Positions 28,640 through 37,147 of a stretch of 64,000 nucleotides of DNA are shown in pieces. Source of the stretch: Butyricicoccus sp. OM04-18BH. Its GTDB lineage: Bacteria > Bacillota > Clostridia > Oscillospirales > Butyricicoccaceae. Position numbers and translations under genes: made by a program. Under the pieces are notes generated by a model, which saw only the letters and a program-made list of their open reading frames with translations, was not told the origin of the DNA and did no database searches. The first letter of the stretch is position 1. Every line of letters begins with the position of its first letter. The DNA lies in assembly GCF_003481705.1 (NCBI RefSeq), contig NZ_QULN01000008.1, positions 1 through 64,000 of the forward strand, read 5' to 3'.

Positions 28640-30124
28640 TTACTTGTGATAGAGCTTTTTGGTCTGGTAATGCGGCTCGCAGGTGAGGTTCATGCCGAGC
28701 TTTTTGAAAACGCCGGTATCGACCTGCGCGAGCATGACGGAGGAATGGACCTCGCAGCCGGAAAGCTTGGGAAGCTGCGCGAGCGCGAGCTCCGCGACCG
28801 GGTTGGTCGCCGCCGAAATGGACAGCGCAATCAGCACTTCGTCGGTGTGCAGACGGGGGTTGTGGTTGCCGAGACCCTCGATCTTGAGCTTCTGGATCGG
28901 CTCGATGATGAGCTGCGGCAGGACGTGCAGGTCGTGCGGCAGACCGGCGAGCGTTTTGAGCGCGGTGAGCAGGGCTGCGGCCGAGGAGCCGAGCAGGGCA
29001 GTGGTCTTGCCGGTGACGATGGTGCCGTCGGGCAGCTCGATGGCGGCCGCCGGAGCGCCGGTTTCCTCGGCACGCTTGAGCGCGGCCGCTGCGACCGGAC
29101 GGTCGGCGGTGGAAACGCCCGCCTGATTCATCAGCAGCTCGAGCTTGCGCACGCTGCTCTCGTCGCCGAGACCCATGCGGACATCGCAGAGCGCCTGATA
29201 GTAGCGGCGGATGATCTCCTGGCAGGAGGCCTCGCGGCAGGCGTCGTCATCAATGATGCAGTTGCCCGCCATGTTGACGCCCATATCGGTCGGGGAATGA
29301 TAAGGACTTTCGCCGGCGATCTGCTCGAAGATGGCGGAAACGACCGGGAAGATCTCGACGTCGCGGTTGTAGTTGACCGTGGTCACGCCGTAGGTCTCGA
29401 GGTGGAACGGGTCGATCATGTTGACGTCGTTGAGGTCGGCGGTCGCCGCCTCGTAGGCGAGGTTGACCGGATGCTTGAGCGGCAGGTTCCAGATGGGGAA
29501 GGTCTCGAATTTCGCATAGCCTGCGGTCACGCCGCGCTTGTGCTCATGGTAGAGCTGGCTGAGGCAGGTCGCCATCTTGCCCGAGCCGGGGCCGGGCGCG
29601 GTGATGACAACGAGCGGGCGGGTGGTCTCGATGTACTCGTTGCGTCCGTAGCCCTCGTCGGAAACGATGAGCGGCACGTTGCCCGGATAACCCGCGATGG
29701 GGTAGTGCATATAGACCGGCATGCCGAGCGCGGTCAGACGCTTTTTGAAGGCGTCCGCAGCCGCCTGACCGGCGTACTGCGTGATCACGACCGAGCCGAC
29801 ATACAGACCGATGCCGCGGAAGGCGTCGATGAGGCGAAGCACATCCACATCATAGGTGATGCCGAGGTCGGAGCGGACCTTGTTCTTCTCGATGTCGCCG
29901 GCCGAGATGACGATGACGATCTCTGCGTCGTCCTTCATCTGGCACAGCATGCGAACCTTGCTGTCGGGCGCGAAGCCGGGCAGCACGCGGCTCGCGTGGT
30001 AGTCGTCGAACAGCTTGCCGCCGAACTCAAGGTACAGCTTGCCGCCGAAATGCGCGATGCGCTCCTTGATGTGCGCCGACTGGGTCGCAATGTATTTGTC
30101 GTTGTCAAATCCGATTTTCTTCAT
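28640..30124 (-). CDS. DUF1846 family protein
   Basis: A 494-residue protein of the DUF1846 family, recognised by MKKIGFDNDKYIATQSAHIK, the N-terminal alpha/beta domain, and the ITAPGPGSGKMATCLSQLYHE motif near residue 168, which resembles a phosphate-binding loop. The family is widespread in Firmicutes, about 500 residues long and without an established function. ATG 30124 fits the family start though the ribosome site is weak (GGGGG about 12 bp upstream). A strong promoter precedes it. Confidence 0.88.
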   Translation of the reverse strand: MKKIGFDNDKYIATQSAHIKERIAHFGGKLYLEFGGKLFDDYHASRVLPGFAPDSKVRMLCQMKDDAEIVIVISAGDIEKNKVRSDLGITYDVDVLRLIDAFRGIGLYVGSVVITQYAGQAAADAFKKRLTALGMPVYMHYPIAGYPGNVPLIVSDEGYGRNEYIETTRPLVVITAPGPGSGKMATCLSQLYHEHKRGVTAGYAKFETFPIWNLPLKHPVNLAYEAATADLNDVNMIDPFHLETYGVTTVNYNRDVEIFPVVSAIFEQIAGESPYHSPTDMGVNMAGNCIIDDDACREASCQEIIRRYYQALCDVRMGLGDESSVRKLELLMNQAGVSTADRPVAAAALKRAEETGAPAAAIELPDGTIVTGKTTALLGSSAAALLTALKTLAGLPHDLHVLPQLIIEPIQKLKIEGLGNHNPRLHTDEVLIALSISAATNPVAELALAQLPKLSGCEVHSSVMLAQVDTGVFKKLGMNLTCEPHYQTKKLYHK

Positions 30125-30168
30125 ATTCCGGTCATGCCCCCATAAATTTAAAATTTTTATCACCCTAT

Positions 30169-30197
30169 ATTGTACTGAATCCGAGCGGATTTGACAA
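30169..30197 (-). promoter_or_regulatory. Promoter of the DUF1846 gene
   Basis: On the minus strand TTGTCA and TACAAT with a 17-bp spacer. Confidence 0.75.
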
Positions 30198-30264
30198 GTA
30201 GGGAGAGAGAAAAAAACAGAAGTTTCGACAGCGCCCGCTTTCAAATTTTTTAATACTCCGGCGG

Positions 30265-30293
30265 TTGCTATTGCCCGCGCGGTTTGGTATACT
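30265..30293 (+). promoter_or_regulatory. Promoter of the coiled-coil/fumarase unit
   Basis: TTGCTA, a 17-bp spacer and TATACT, with TGG extended -10. Confidence 0.7.
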
Positions 30294-30334
30294 GTACTTT
30301 ATAAGAGACTACGAAAACGGAGGGGGCGTATCGA

Positions 30335-31063
30335 ATGGACGAGCAGACGAAGGGGTTTCGGAGCGCGGTGTTCGGCGGCTTTCGGCGCGAGGATGTGCTG
30401 CGCTACATAGAGGAGACCGACGCGAAGTATTACGAGGAGTCGGAACGCCTGCGGAGCAGTCTGGATGATGCACAGACGGCGATGGGCGAGCTGCGCGGGC
30501 AGAACGAAAAGCTCACGGAGAAAAATGCGGAGCTGCTGGAGCGTCTGGGCGCGATGACGCTCGATATGGATCGGATACAGGCGCAGCTCGATGAGATCGA
30601 AAAAGGGTTTTCGCTCCAGACGACCGAGATCGAGGCGCAGAACGAGCGCGCGGAGACGCTTGCGGCGGAGAACGACCGCCTGACGAGCGAAAACGCCAAG
30701 CTCGCGGCGAAATGCGGCGAGTATGACCAGTCCAAGGACAAGATCGCGGAGATGGAGCTTTCGGCCTACCGCCGCGCCAAGCAGATCGAGGAGGACGCAA
30801 AAACCGAGCTTCAGAAGCTGCGCCGCCAGTCGCTCGAGACCATCGAGCAGGTGCGCCGCCAGCTCGAGGAGACCAAGGAAAACTACCGCGTGATGCTCGC
30901 GCGCAGCCAGCAGGAGTCGCAGGAGATGGCGCGCAGAGCGGGCGAGGTCATCGGCGAGATCGACCGCATCTCGGCCTCCCTCGGCAAAAACACAACGGAA
31001 AAATCGAAAAACGGGCTGCGCGATGTGCTGAATAGTCTGCGCCCGAAAACGGAGGAAAACTAA
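30335..31063 (+). CDS. DivIVA-like coiled-coil protein (hypothetical)
   Basis: A 242-residue, highly charged protein. The first 25 residues contain FRSAVFGGFRREDVLRYIEE, a short globular motif seen at the N terminus of DivIVA/GpsB-like clostridial proteins. Nearly all the rest (about residues 25-215) is heptad-rich helix, that is, a long coiled coil with a basic patch near residues 145-175. Such proteins organise cell poles or septa, but no function is established here. ATG 30335 sits one base ahead of the fumarase-like gene in a probable two-gene operon. Confidence 0.65.
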   Translation: MDEQTKGFRSAVFGGFRREDVLRYIEETDAKYYEESERLRSSLDDAQTAMGELRGQNEKLTEKNAELLERLGAMTLDMDRIQAQLDEIEKGFSLQTTEIEAQNERAETLAAENDRLTSENAKLAAKCGEYDQSKDKIAEMELSAYRRAKQIEEDAKTELQKLRRQSLETIEQVRRQLEETKENYRVMLARSQQESQEMARRAGEVIGEIDRISASLGKNTTEKSKNGLRDVLNSLRPKTEEN

Positions 31064-31064
31064 A

Positions 31065-31619
31065 ATGGCTCATTATGATCTGAAAACCGAAGAGCTGAAG
31101 GAAATGGCTCCCAGACTGCGTGCAGGCGACACGGTATCGCTGACCGGAATCGTCTACACCGCGCGCGACGCCGCGCACAAGAAGATCGTTGCGGCGATGG
31201 ACGCAGGCGAAAAGCTGCCGTTCGATCTGGACGGTGCGGCGATCTACTACGCAGGCCCGACCCCGGCAAAGCCGGGGCAGGTCATCGGCTCGGTCGGCCC
31301 GACGACCTCCGGTCGCATGGACCCGTTCGCGCCCCGTCTGCTCGACGCAGGCCTGTCCTGCATGATCGGCAAGGGTGTGCGCAATCAGAACGTGCAGGAC
31401 GCGATGGAGCGCAACGGCGCGGTCTACATGGTCGCGATCGGCGGCGCAGGCGCAGCAAAGGCTGCTTCCATCAAAAAGGTCGAGGTCATCGCGTATGATG
31501 AGCTGGGCTGTGAGTCGGTCAAGCGCCTGACGGTCGAGAATTTCTCGGCTATCGTTTCGCAGGACTCGGTCGGCGGCAATCTGTACACCGAGGGCGTCGC
31601 GAAGTACAAGAAGGACTAA
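31065..31619 (+). CDS. Fe-S fumarate hydratase/L-tartrate dehydratase, beta subunit
   Basis: A 184-residue protein equivalent to the C-terminal (beta) half of class I fumarases and L-tartrate dehydratase beta. Key motifs are AGDTVSLTGIVYTARDAAHK, YAGPTPAKPG, GSVGPTTSGRMD and GKGVRNQNV. The [4Fe-4S] ligands are on the alpha subunit, whose gene is usually adjacent but is not in this window. It starts 1 bp after the coiled-coil gene. Fumarase is the more common assignment; tartrate dehydratase cannot be excluded. Confidence 0.85.
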   Translation: MAHYDLKTEELKEMAPRLRAGDTVSLTGIVYTARDAAHKKIVAAMDAGEKLPFDLDGAAIYYAGPTPAKPGQVIGSVGPTTSGRMDPFAPRLLDAGLSCMIGKGVRNQNVQDAMERNGAVYMVAIGGAGAAKAASIKKVEVIAYDELGCESVKRLTVENFSAIVSQDSVGGNLYTEGVAKYKKD

Positions 31620-31623
31620 GCCG

Positions 31624-31844
31624 GCAGTCTGCGGAAAAAGCGTTTTCCGGCGCATTCTTCGCGCGACAGCGCGCATTAAATAGAATTTGCGCAGCAAATT
31701 CATAAAAACCGGGGGCGTGTACCTCGGCTTTTATGCAAGGGAAGAAAAATGTGCCCGCAGGGCGCGGTTTTTCTTCAATATTCGCTCGAAAGCGTGGTTT
31801 CGAGCGAGAAACTGGAACAGTTTCATAGTTTCCCCTTCCCGGGC
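31624..31844 (-). repeat. Structured intergenic repeat, family A, copy 3
   Basis: Read on the minus strand it shares AAAACCGGGGGCGTGTACC with copy 2 (in complement), a hairpin-CTATTTAATGCGC module, and the GACTG end. Its hairpins have other sequences: GGAAAA/TTTTCC, GAATTTGC/GCAAATTC, GCTCGAAA/TTTCGAGC and GAAACTG/CAGTTTC. It fills the space between the fumarase-like gene and the deacetylase gene. Confidence 0.75.
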
Positions 31845-31883
31845 ATAATCTGTTATGACAGGCGCTCGGGGAGGGGATTTTTC

Positions 31884-32738
31884 TTGAAATACGGCTTTGG
31901 ACGCACAGCGGTGCAGATGGCGTGCACGCTGCTCGCGCTGTGCCTCGGCATCGGCCTGCTGAGGCAGGAGAGGATGCGGACGGTGTTTTCCGAGGAGCGC
32001 GTGACGCTCCCGATCATCATGTATCACAGCATCCTGAAGGACGGCGCGCGGCAGGGGAAATATGTAGTCTCGCCCGAGGTGCTGGCGCGCGACCTTGACG
32101 CACTGGAGGCGCGCGGCTGCGAGACGGTGACGGTACGCGACCTCATCGCGTACACAAGGGACGGCGCGCCGCTCCCGGCAAAGCCGGTCATGCTGACCTT
32201 TGACGACGGCTACTATAATAACTATGTCTATGCCTATCCGCTGCTGCGGCAGAGAGGGATGCGGGCGGTCGTGTCGATCATCGGCAGCCAGACCGCGCTC
32301 TTTACGGAAAACGGCGAGGAAAACGCCTACTGGTCGCATCTGCGTGCGGAGCGGCTGCGCGAGACCGAGGACGTTTTCGAGATACAGAACCATTCGTGGA
32401 ATCTGCATGAATACGGTGAGCGGCGCGGCTGTCTGCGGCGGAGCGGCGAGGACGAAGCGCATTATGCAAAGCTGCTGCACGAGGATACCGAGCAAACCCA
32501 GCAGCTGATCGAGGAGATCGGCCTGCCGGCGCCGGAATGCTATACCTATCCGTTCGGCGCGTGCTCGGAGGAGAGCGAAAGGATTTTGCGCGAGATGGGC
32601 TTTCTGTGCACGCTCGGCTGCGAGGAGCGCATCAATACGGTGACGCGCGACCCGGAGTCGCTCTATCAGCTCGGCCGCTTCAACCGCGCCGCCTTCGAGT
32701 CGACAGACGATTTTCTGCGCCGCGCACTGGGGGAGTGA
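31884..32738 (+). CDS. Polysaccharide deacetylase (NodB/CE4 family), membrane-anchored
   Basis: A 284-residue extracytoplasmic deacetylase. An N-terminal signal anchor (about residues 8-24) is followed by PIIMYHSI and the metal motif LTFDDGYYNN (about residue 112, acid/base and metal Asp). Then come QNHSWNLHEY (metal His pair) and YPFGACSEES. TTG 31884 is selected because of GGGGAGGGG 8 bp upstream; the open frame further up is repeat DNA. It acts on cell-wall or extracellular glycans. Four bp separate it from ylmC. Confidence 0.82.
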   Translation: MKYGFGRTAVQMACTLLALCLGIGLLRQERMRTVFSEERVTLPIIMYHSILKDGARQGKYVVSPEVLARDLDALEARGCETVTVRDLIAYTRDGAPLPAKPVMLTFDDGYYNNYVYAYPLLRQRGMRAVVSIIGSQTALFTENGEENAYWSHLRAERLRETEDVFEIQNHSWNLHEYGERRGCLRRSGEDEAHYAKLLHEDTEQTQQLIEEIGLPAPECYTYPFGACSEESERILREMGFLCTLGCEERINTVTRDPESLYQLGRFNRAAFESTDDFLRRALGE

Positions 32739-32742
32739 GAGT

Positions 32743-32976
32743 ATGCGGTTTTCCGAGCTGCACTGCCGCGAGGTCATCAACCTGTGCGACGGGACGCGCA
32801 TGGGTGAGGTATGCGATCTGATCTTTGACCCGGCCTGCGGCCAGATCAGCGCCATTGTCGTGCCGTCCGCGAGCGGGCTGTTCGGCATGTTCTCACGCGA
32901 GGGCTGCATCATCCCGTGGAGCTGCATCGAAACGCTCGGCGAGGACTATATCCTCGTGCGGTACCGGCCGAAATAA
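32743..32976 (+). CDS. ylmC: YlmC/YmxH family sporulation-associated PRC-barrel protein
   Basis: A 77-residue single PRC-barrel: RFSELHCREVINLCDGTRMG, VCDLIFDPACGQISAIVVP and IPWSCIETLGEDYILVRY match the YlmC/YmxH family. In sporulating Firmicutes it is often encoded directly after sigG; here it lies 12 kb from the sigG remnant. Function unknown. Confidence 0.88.
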   Translation: MRFSELHCREVINLCDGTRMGEVCDLIFDPACGQISAIVVPSASGLFGMFSREGCIIPWSCIETLGEDYILVRYRPK

Positions 32977-33036
32977 GAGAAAAGCAGGAGCGCGGCAGGA
33001 AATCGAGAAAACAGGCGGAAAAATGCAAAAAAATGA

Positions 33037-33065
33037 TTGACATCGGGCAAAAGTTCGGATATACT
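33037..33065 (+). promoter_or_regulatory. Promoter of rpsB-tsf
   Basis: Perfect TTGACA and TATACT with a 17-bp spacer. Confidence 0.92.
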
Positions 33066-33081
33066 ATTAGAGCATGAAATT

Positions 33082-33150
33082 CGCACATCCCGTAATGAAA
33101 GCAGTCGGTGACGGTTCCCCGTTGCTGCTGTCAGATGATCTGGGATGGAG
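33082..33150 (+). promoter_or_regulatory. Structured rpsB leader (possible S2 autoregulatory RNA)
   Basis: The 110-nt leader can close a helix CATCCC (33086-33091) with GGGATG (33142-33147) around inner stems (GCAG/CTGC arms). S2 leaders regulating rpsB-tsf are known in other bacteria; homology here is not established. Confidence 0.45.
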
Positions 33151-33174
33151 GAAAAACCAAGGAGGAAAACTAAA

Positions 33175-33903
33175 ATGGCAGTAATTTCTATGAAGCAGCT
33201 GCTGGAGGCCGGCGTACACTTCGGCCACCAGACCCGTCGCTGGAACCCGAAAATGGCAACCTACATCTTCACCGAGCGCAATGGTATCTATATCATTGAC
33301 CTGCAGAAGACCGTTAAGAAGCTCGAGGAGGCTTACTTCTTCGTTCGCGATATGGCAGCTTCCGGTGAGTCCATCCTGTTCGTCGGCACCAAGAAGCAGG
33401 CGCAGGACGCGATCAAGGAAGAGGCTGAGCGCTGCGGTCAGTTCTACGTAAACGCTCGCTGGCTGGGCGGCATGCTGACCAACTTCAAGACCATGCGTAC
33501 CCGTATCGCTCGTCTGAACCAGCTGCAGAAGATGCAGGCAGACGGCACCTTCGATCTGCTCCCGAAGAAGGAAGTTATCAAGCTCCAGCTCGAGATCGCT
33601 AAGCTCGAGAAGTACCTGGGCGGCGTTAAGGAAATGAAGAAGCTGCCGGGCGCTCTGTTCGTTGTTGACTCCCGCAAGGAGAAGAATGCGATCGCTGAGG
33701 CTCGCAAGCTGAACATCCCGATCGTTGCAATCGTTGATACCAACTGCGATCCGGACGAGATCGACTACGTTATCCCGGGCAACGACGACGCTATCCGCGC
33801 GATCAAGCTCATCTCCCAGACCATGGCTAACGCTGTTCTGGAAGGCAAGCAGGGCGAGCAGCTCGAGGTCGAGGCTAAGGCTGACGACGCAAAGGCTGAG
33901 TAA
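33175..33903 (+). CDS. rpsB: 30S ribosomal protein S2
   Basis: A 242-residue uS2: [19 protein letters not shown] at the start, [12 protein letters not shown], and [23 protein letters not shown] at the end. ATG 33175 follows AAGGAGG. It uses GCT/GTT codons far more than neighbouring genes, as expected for high expression. Confidence 0.98.
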   Translation: MAVISMKQLLEAGVHFGHQTRRWNPKMATYIFTERNGIYIIDLQKTVKKLEEAYFFVRDMAASGESILFVGTKKQAQDAIKEEAERCGQFYVNARWLGGMLTNFKTMRTRIARLNQLQKMQADGTFDLLPKKEVIKLQLEIAKLEKYLGGVKEMKKLPGALFVVDSRKEKNAIAEARKLNIPIVAIVDTNCDPDEIDYVIPGNDDAIRAIKLISQTMANAVLEGKQGEQLEVEAKADDAKAE

Positions 33904-33937
33904 TTCATAACTCTATATAAATTCAAGTGAGTTGTTC

Positions 33938-33987
33938 GTAGGGCGCGACGACCCGGCGCGCCGTGGTCGTTGTGCCCTACGTTTTTT
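33938..33987 (+). terminator. Large hairpin between rpsB and tsf (partial terminator or repeat)
   Basis: GTAGGGCGCGACGACC pairs with GGTCGTTGTGCCCTAC around a palindromic CGGCGCGCCG apex, then T6. It has all features of a terminator inside an operon, so it may set the S2/EF-Ts ratio, or it may be a mobile palindromic unit. Confidence 0.7.
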
Positions 33988-34019
33988 ATCGTACAAATAC
34001 AAAATTGGAGGAATTTAAA

Positions 34020-34952
34020 ATGGCTTTTACCGCTGCTGACGTAAAGAAGCTCCGCGAAATGACCAGCGTAGGCATGATGGACTGCAAGAAGGCTCTGACC
34101 GAGGCTGACGGCGACTTCGACAAGGCAATCGAGCTTCTCCGCGAGAAGGGCCTGGCCAAGGCTGCCAAGAAGGCTGACCGCATCGCTGCTGAGGGCCTGG
34201 TCAAGGCTACCGTATGCGACAAGTGCGGCGTAGGCGCGATCATCGAGGTTAACTCTGAGACCGACTTCGTTGCAAAGAACGCTGACTTCCAGCAGTTCGT
34301 TAGCGATCTGGCTGCTGTCGTTATCAAGGACGCTCCGGCTGACGTTGAGGCTCTGAAGGCCTGCAAGATGGGCGAGGGCACCGTTCAGGACGCTCTCCAG
34401 GAGAAGGTTCTGACCATCGGCGAGAACCTGCAGATCCGTCGTTTCGAGCGTTTCGACGACTCCACCGTTAACGTTGCCTACAACCACATGGGCGGCGTAA
34501 TCGGCGTTCTGGTTGCTCTGGAGGTTTCTGACAACCTGAAGGACAACGAGACCGTTAAGGAGCTCGGCAAGGACATCGGCATGCAGGCTGCTGCTATGAA
34601 CCCGTCCTTCCTTGACAAGTCCGACGTTGACGAGGCTACCCTCGCAAAGGAGAAGGAGATCCTCCTCATCCAGGCACTCGAGGAGAACAAGACCGCTGCT
34701 AAGCCGAAGCCGGAGCAGATCATCCACAAGATGGTAGACGGCCGTATCGGCAAGTACTACGAGGAGAACTGCCTCCTGCAGCAGGCTTTCGTTAAGGAGA
34801 ACAAGGTTTCCGTTGAGGCTCACATCAAGGCTGTTGCCAAGGAGCTGGGCGGCGAGATCAAGCTCGTAAAGTGCGTTCGTTTCGAGAAGGGCGAGGGCAT
34901 CGAGAAGAAGGTTGACGACTTCGCAGCAGAAGTTGCATCCATGGCTAAGTAA
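34020..34952 (+). CDS. tsf: Translation elongation factor Ts
   Basis: A 310-residue EF-Ts, the guanine-nucleotide exchange factor of EF-Tu. The UBA-like N terminus is VKKLREMTSVGMMDCKKAL, then NSETDFVAKNADF. A CDKCG insertion (about residue 65) is seen in some Clostridia. High-expression codon bias like rpsB. ATG 34020 follows GGAGGAA. Confidence 0.97.
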   Translation: MAFTAADVKKLREMTSVGMMDCKKALTEADGDFDKAIELLREKGLAKAAKKADRIAAEGLVKATVCDKCGVGAIIEVNSETDFVAKNADFQQFVSDLAAVVIKDAPADVEALKACKMGEGTVQDALQEKVLTIGENLQIRRFERFDDSTVNVAYNHMGGVIGVLVALEVSDNLKDNETVKELGKDIGMQAAAMNPSFLDKSDVDEATLAKEKEILLIQALEENKTAAKPKPEQIIHKMVDGRIGKYYEENCLLQQAFVKENKVSVEAHIKAVAKELGGEIKLVKCVRFEKGEGIEKKVDDFAAEVASMAK

Positions 34953-34973
34953 TCTTAATTCCATAGATACTTT

Positions 34974-35006
34974 AAGGGCGTAAAGGTTGACTTTACGCCC
35001 TTTTTT
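34974..35006 (+). terminator. Terminator of rpsB-tsf
   Basis: AAGGGCGTAAAG pairs with CTTTACGCCCTT and is followed by T-run. Confidence 0.93.
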
Positions 35007-35057
35007 GCGTTACAATAGGAAAAACAGGACGCGCACGGCGCGGAAAGGACAATCTAA

Positions 35058-36082
35058 ATGAAGCTGTTTTCCTCTTTTCAGGTAAAGAATATGACGCTGC
35101 GCAACCGTGTGGTCATGCCGCCGATGTGCATGTACAGCGCGGAAAACGGAATGCCAAATGCGTTCCATTTCACGCACTACACCTCCCGCGCCGTAGGCGG
35201 CGTCGGACTCATCATCATTGAGGCGACCGGCGTCATGCCGAACGGCCGTATTTCGGACCACTGTCTCGGCCTGTGGAACGACGAGCAGATGCACGCACTC
35301 GCGCCGCTCGTTTCCGAATGCCGGCGCCTCGGCGCGAAGGTCGCGATTCAGCTCAACCATGCAGGCCGAAAATGCGAGGCGGAGGAGCCGGTCATTCTTG
35401 CGCCGAGCGCCATCCCGTTCGATGAAAACTCTAAAACGCCGCATGAAATGGACGAGAGCGACTGCGAAAACGTTGTAAAGGCCTTCCGCGATGCGGCAGA
35501 GCGCGCCGAGAAGGCAGGCTTTGATGCAGTGGAGATCCATGCGGCGCACGGCTATCTGCTCAGCGAATTCCTTTCGCCGCTCACCAATCTTCGTACCGAT
35601 GCCTACGGCGGTTCGACTGAAAACCGCTGCCGCCTGCTCATCGAGGTCCTCAAGGCGGTGCATGAGGTCTGGCCGCAGGAAAAGCCGGTGCTGCTGCGCG
35701 TCTCTGCCGAGGACTACGAGCCGGACGGCATGCACCCGGACGAGATGGCGAAGATCGTGGAGCTGGTAAAGCCATATGTCGATGTGCTCGATGTGAGTAC
35801 GGGCGGCGTTGGCCGACGCCTCCTCCGGCGCTTTTCCCCGGCTATCAGGTCAAAATCGCGGAATATCTCAGACAGCAGAGCGCTCTCCCGACCATCACCG
35901 TCGGCCTCATCACGGAGCCGCACCACGCGGAGGAGATCCTGTGCAATGAGCGCGCAGACCTCGTTGCGCTCGGCCGTGTACTGCTTCGCGAACCGTACTG
36001 GGTGCTGAGCGCAGCGCGCGCGCTTGATGTTCCGTATGACTGGCCGGAACCGTATCAGCGCGGATACAAGACAAGAAAGTAA
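35058..36082 (+). pseudogene. Old-yellow-enzyme/NADPH dehydrogenase (NamA-like), frameshifted
   Basis: The first frame encodes an FMN-dependent oxidoreductase: RNRVVMPPMCMYS, QLNHAGRK, FDAVEIHAAHGYLLSEFLSP and LLRVSAEDY, ending in VDVLDVSTGGV near 35810. From there the family sequence continues in the frame one base back: PTPPPALFPGYQVKIAEYLR, VGLITEPHHAEEIL, ADLVALGRVLLREPYW, stopping at TAA 36080-36082. Both halves are otherwise intact and add up to the normal length of about 340 residues. A single missing base near 35809-35811 explains the break. Either a recent pseudogene or a sequencing error; without repair the protein lacks the C-terminal FMN phosphate site. Confidence 0.85.
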
Positions 36083-36090
36083 CAGATAAC

Positions 36091-36124
36091 GCAGAAAAGC
36101 GGCCGCAAACGGCCGCTTTTCTGT
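36091..36124. terminator. Terminator between convergent units
   Basis: AGAAAAGCGGCCG pairs with CGGCCGCTTTTCT; usable from both sides. Confidence 0.88.
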
Positions 36125-36178
36125 TATACATTTTCAGAAAGGGAACACAGAGTAATTCTTGTGCGGCAATGCCGTGGC

Positions 36179-37051
36179 TTATTCGCCCCAGTACTTTGCA
36201 ACGTGAGCGCGGGTTGCCTCAGCAGCCGTCTTGATGTTCTCCTCGTTGGACAGCTTGTAGTAGTCCGGACGGAACACCTCCATGGTGCAGACGTCGCCTT
36301 CAAAGCCGATCTTCTTGAGGGTATCAGCGTAGCGCTTGTGATCGAGGCAGTCGCCCGGCTCGCCCGGCCACAGACGCTTCTCGTCGTTGTTGTAAGCTGC
36401 GCCGCACGGCATATTCTCCATGCCGTTCAGGTGCCATACGAAGATCTTCTTGCCGTCGGCCTTCTCGAGAGCCTCAAAAGAAGAAGCCATTGCATGGAAA
36501 TGATACTGGTCGAGGGTGATGCCGACGAGCGGAGAGTTCACTTCCTCGACGATCGCGTAAGCGTCCTCGAAGCGGTTGATGGACATGGTCGGGCAGCCGC
36601 AGAACTCGATGGACAGCTTGATGCCGTGCGGCTCAACCTTCTTGACCATTTCCTTCAGTACAGCGACAGCGTCAGCCTTGATCTCGTCGAGGGTAGCCGG
36701 AACGGTGAGGTCCATGGACGGAACAACGACGATCATCTTGCACTGGAGCTTGTTGCAGTCCTCGATGATCTGATCGAGCTTTGCCATAACGGCATCCTTT
36801 TCCTCCTGGGTCTGCTTCATGTTGAAGAAGATCAGGGCGTTGTAGGACAGCATCTTCAGATGGTGCTTCGGGTCAGCGAACCATGCGGCCAGATCGTCGA
36901 TGGTGTACTTGCCTGCTGCGATCTCGCGGTCGAGGCACTCGGACTGGATGTCGATGTAGTCAACGCCGTACTTCTCGCACAGGTCGAGATCCTCGAGTAC
37001 GGAGTGATTTTCGCAGAAACGGTTGCAGCCTTCGTTAAAACCGATTTTCAT
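36179..37051 (-). CDS. Sugar phosphate isomerase/epimerase (TIM barrel, IolE/IolI-like)
   Basis: A 290-residue xylose-isomerase-like TIM barrel. Metal-ligand acidic and His residues are seen in LSIEFCG (about residue 148), TLDQYHFH (about residue 178), FVWHLNG (about residue 205) and TMEVFRP (about residue 257). Next to iolG and a sodium symporter it probably catalyses an isomerisation or dehydration step of inositol breakdown (IolE, IolI or IolH type); the exact step is not resolved. Last gene of the operon. Confidence 0.78.
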   Translation of the reverse strand: MKIGFNEGCNRFCENHSVLEDLDLCEKYGVDYIDIQSECLDREIAAGKYTIDDLAAWFADPKHHLKMLSYNALIFFNMKQTQEEKDAVMAKLDQIIEDCNKLQCKMIVVVPSMDLTVPATLDEIKADAVAVLKEMVKKVEPHGIKLSIEFCGCPTMSINRFEDAYAIVEEVNSPLVGITLDQYHFHAMASSFEALEKADGKKIFVWHLNGMENMPCGAAYNNDEKRLWPGEPGDCLDHKRYADTLKKIGFEGDVCTMEVFRPDYYKLSNEENIKTAAEATRAHVAKYWGE

Positions 37052-37147
37052 GATGGAAAACTCCTTTATTCTTTCTTATCTTTAATTAAGGTGATATGCG
37101 GAGCGGGCAGGAGCGATATCGTTGTCCGCTCCGCAAGTGATACGGTC

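Noticed and set aside
33175..34952. Horizontally acquired rpsB-tsf because of distinct codon use
   Set aside because: The GCT/GTT-rich usage is the expected high-expression bias; gene order and sequence are typical of the core genome.
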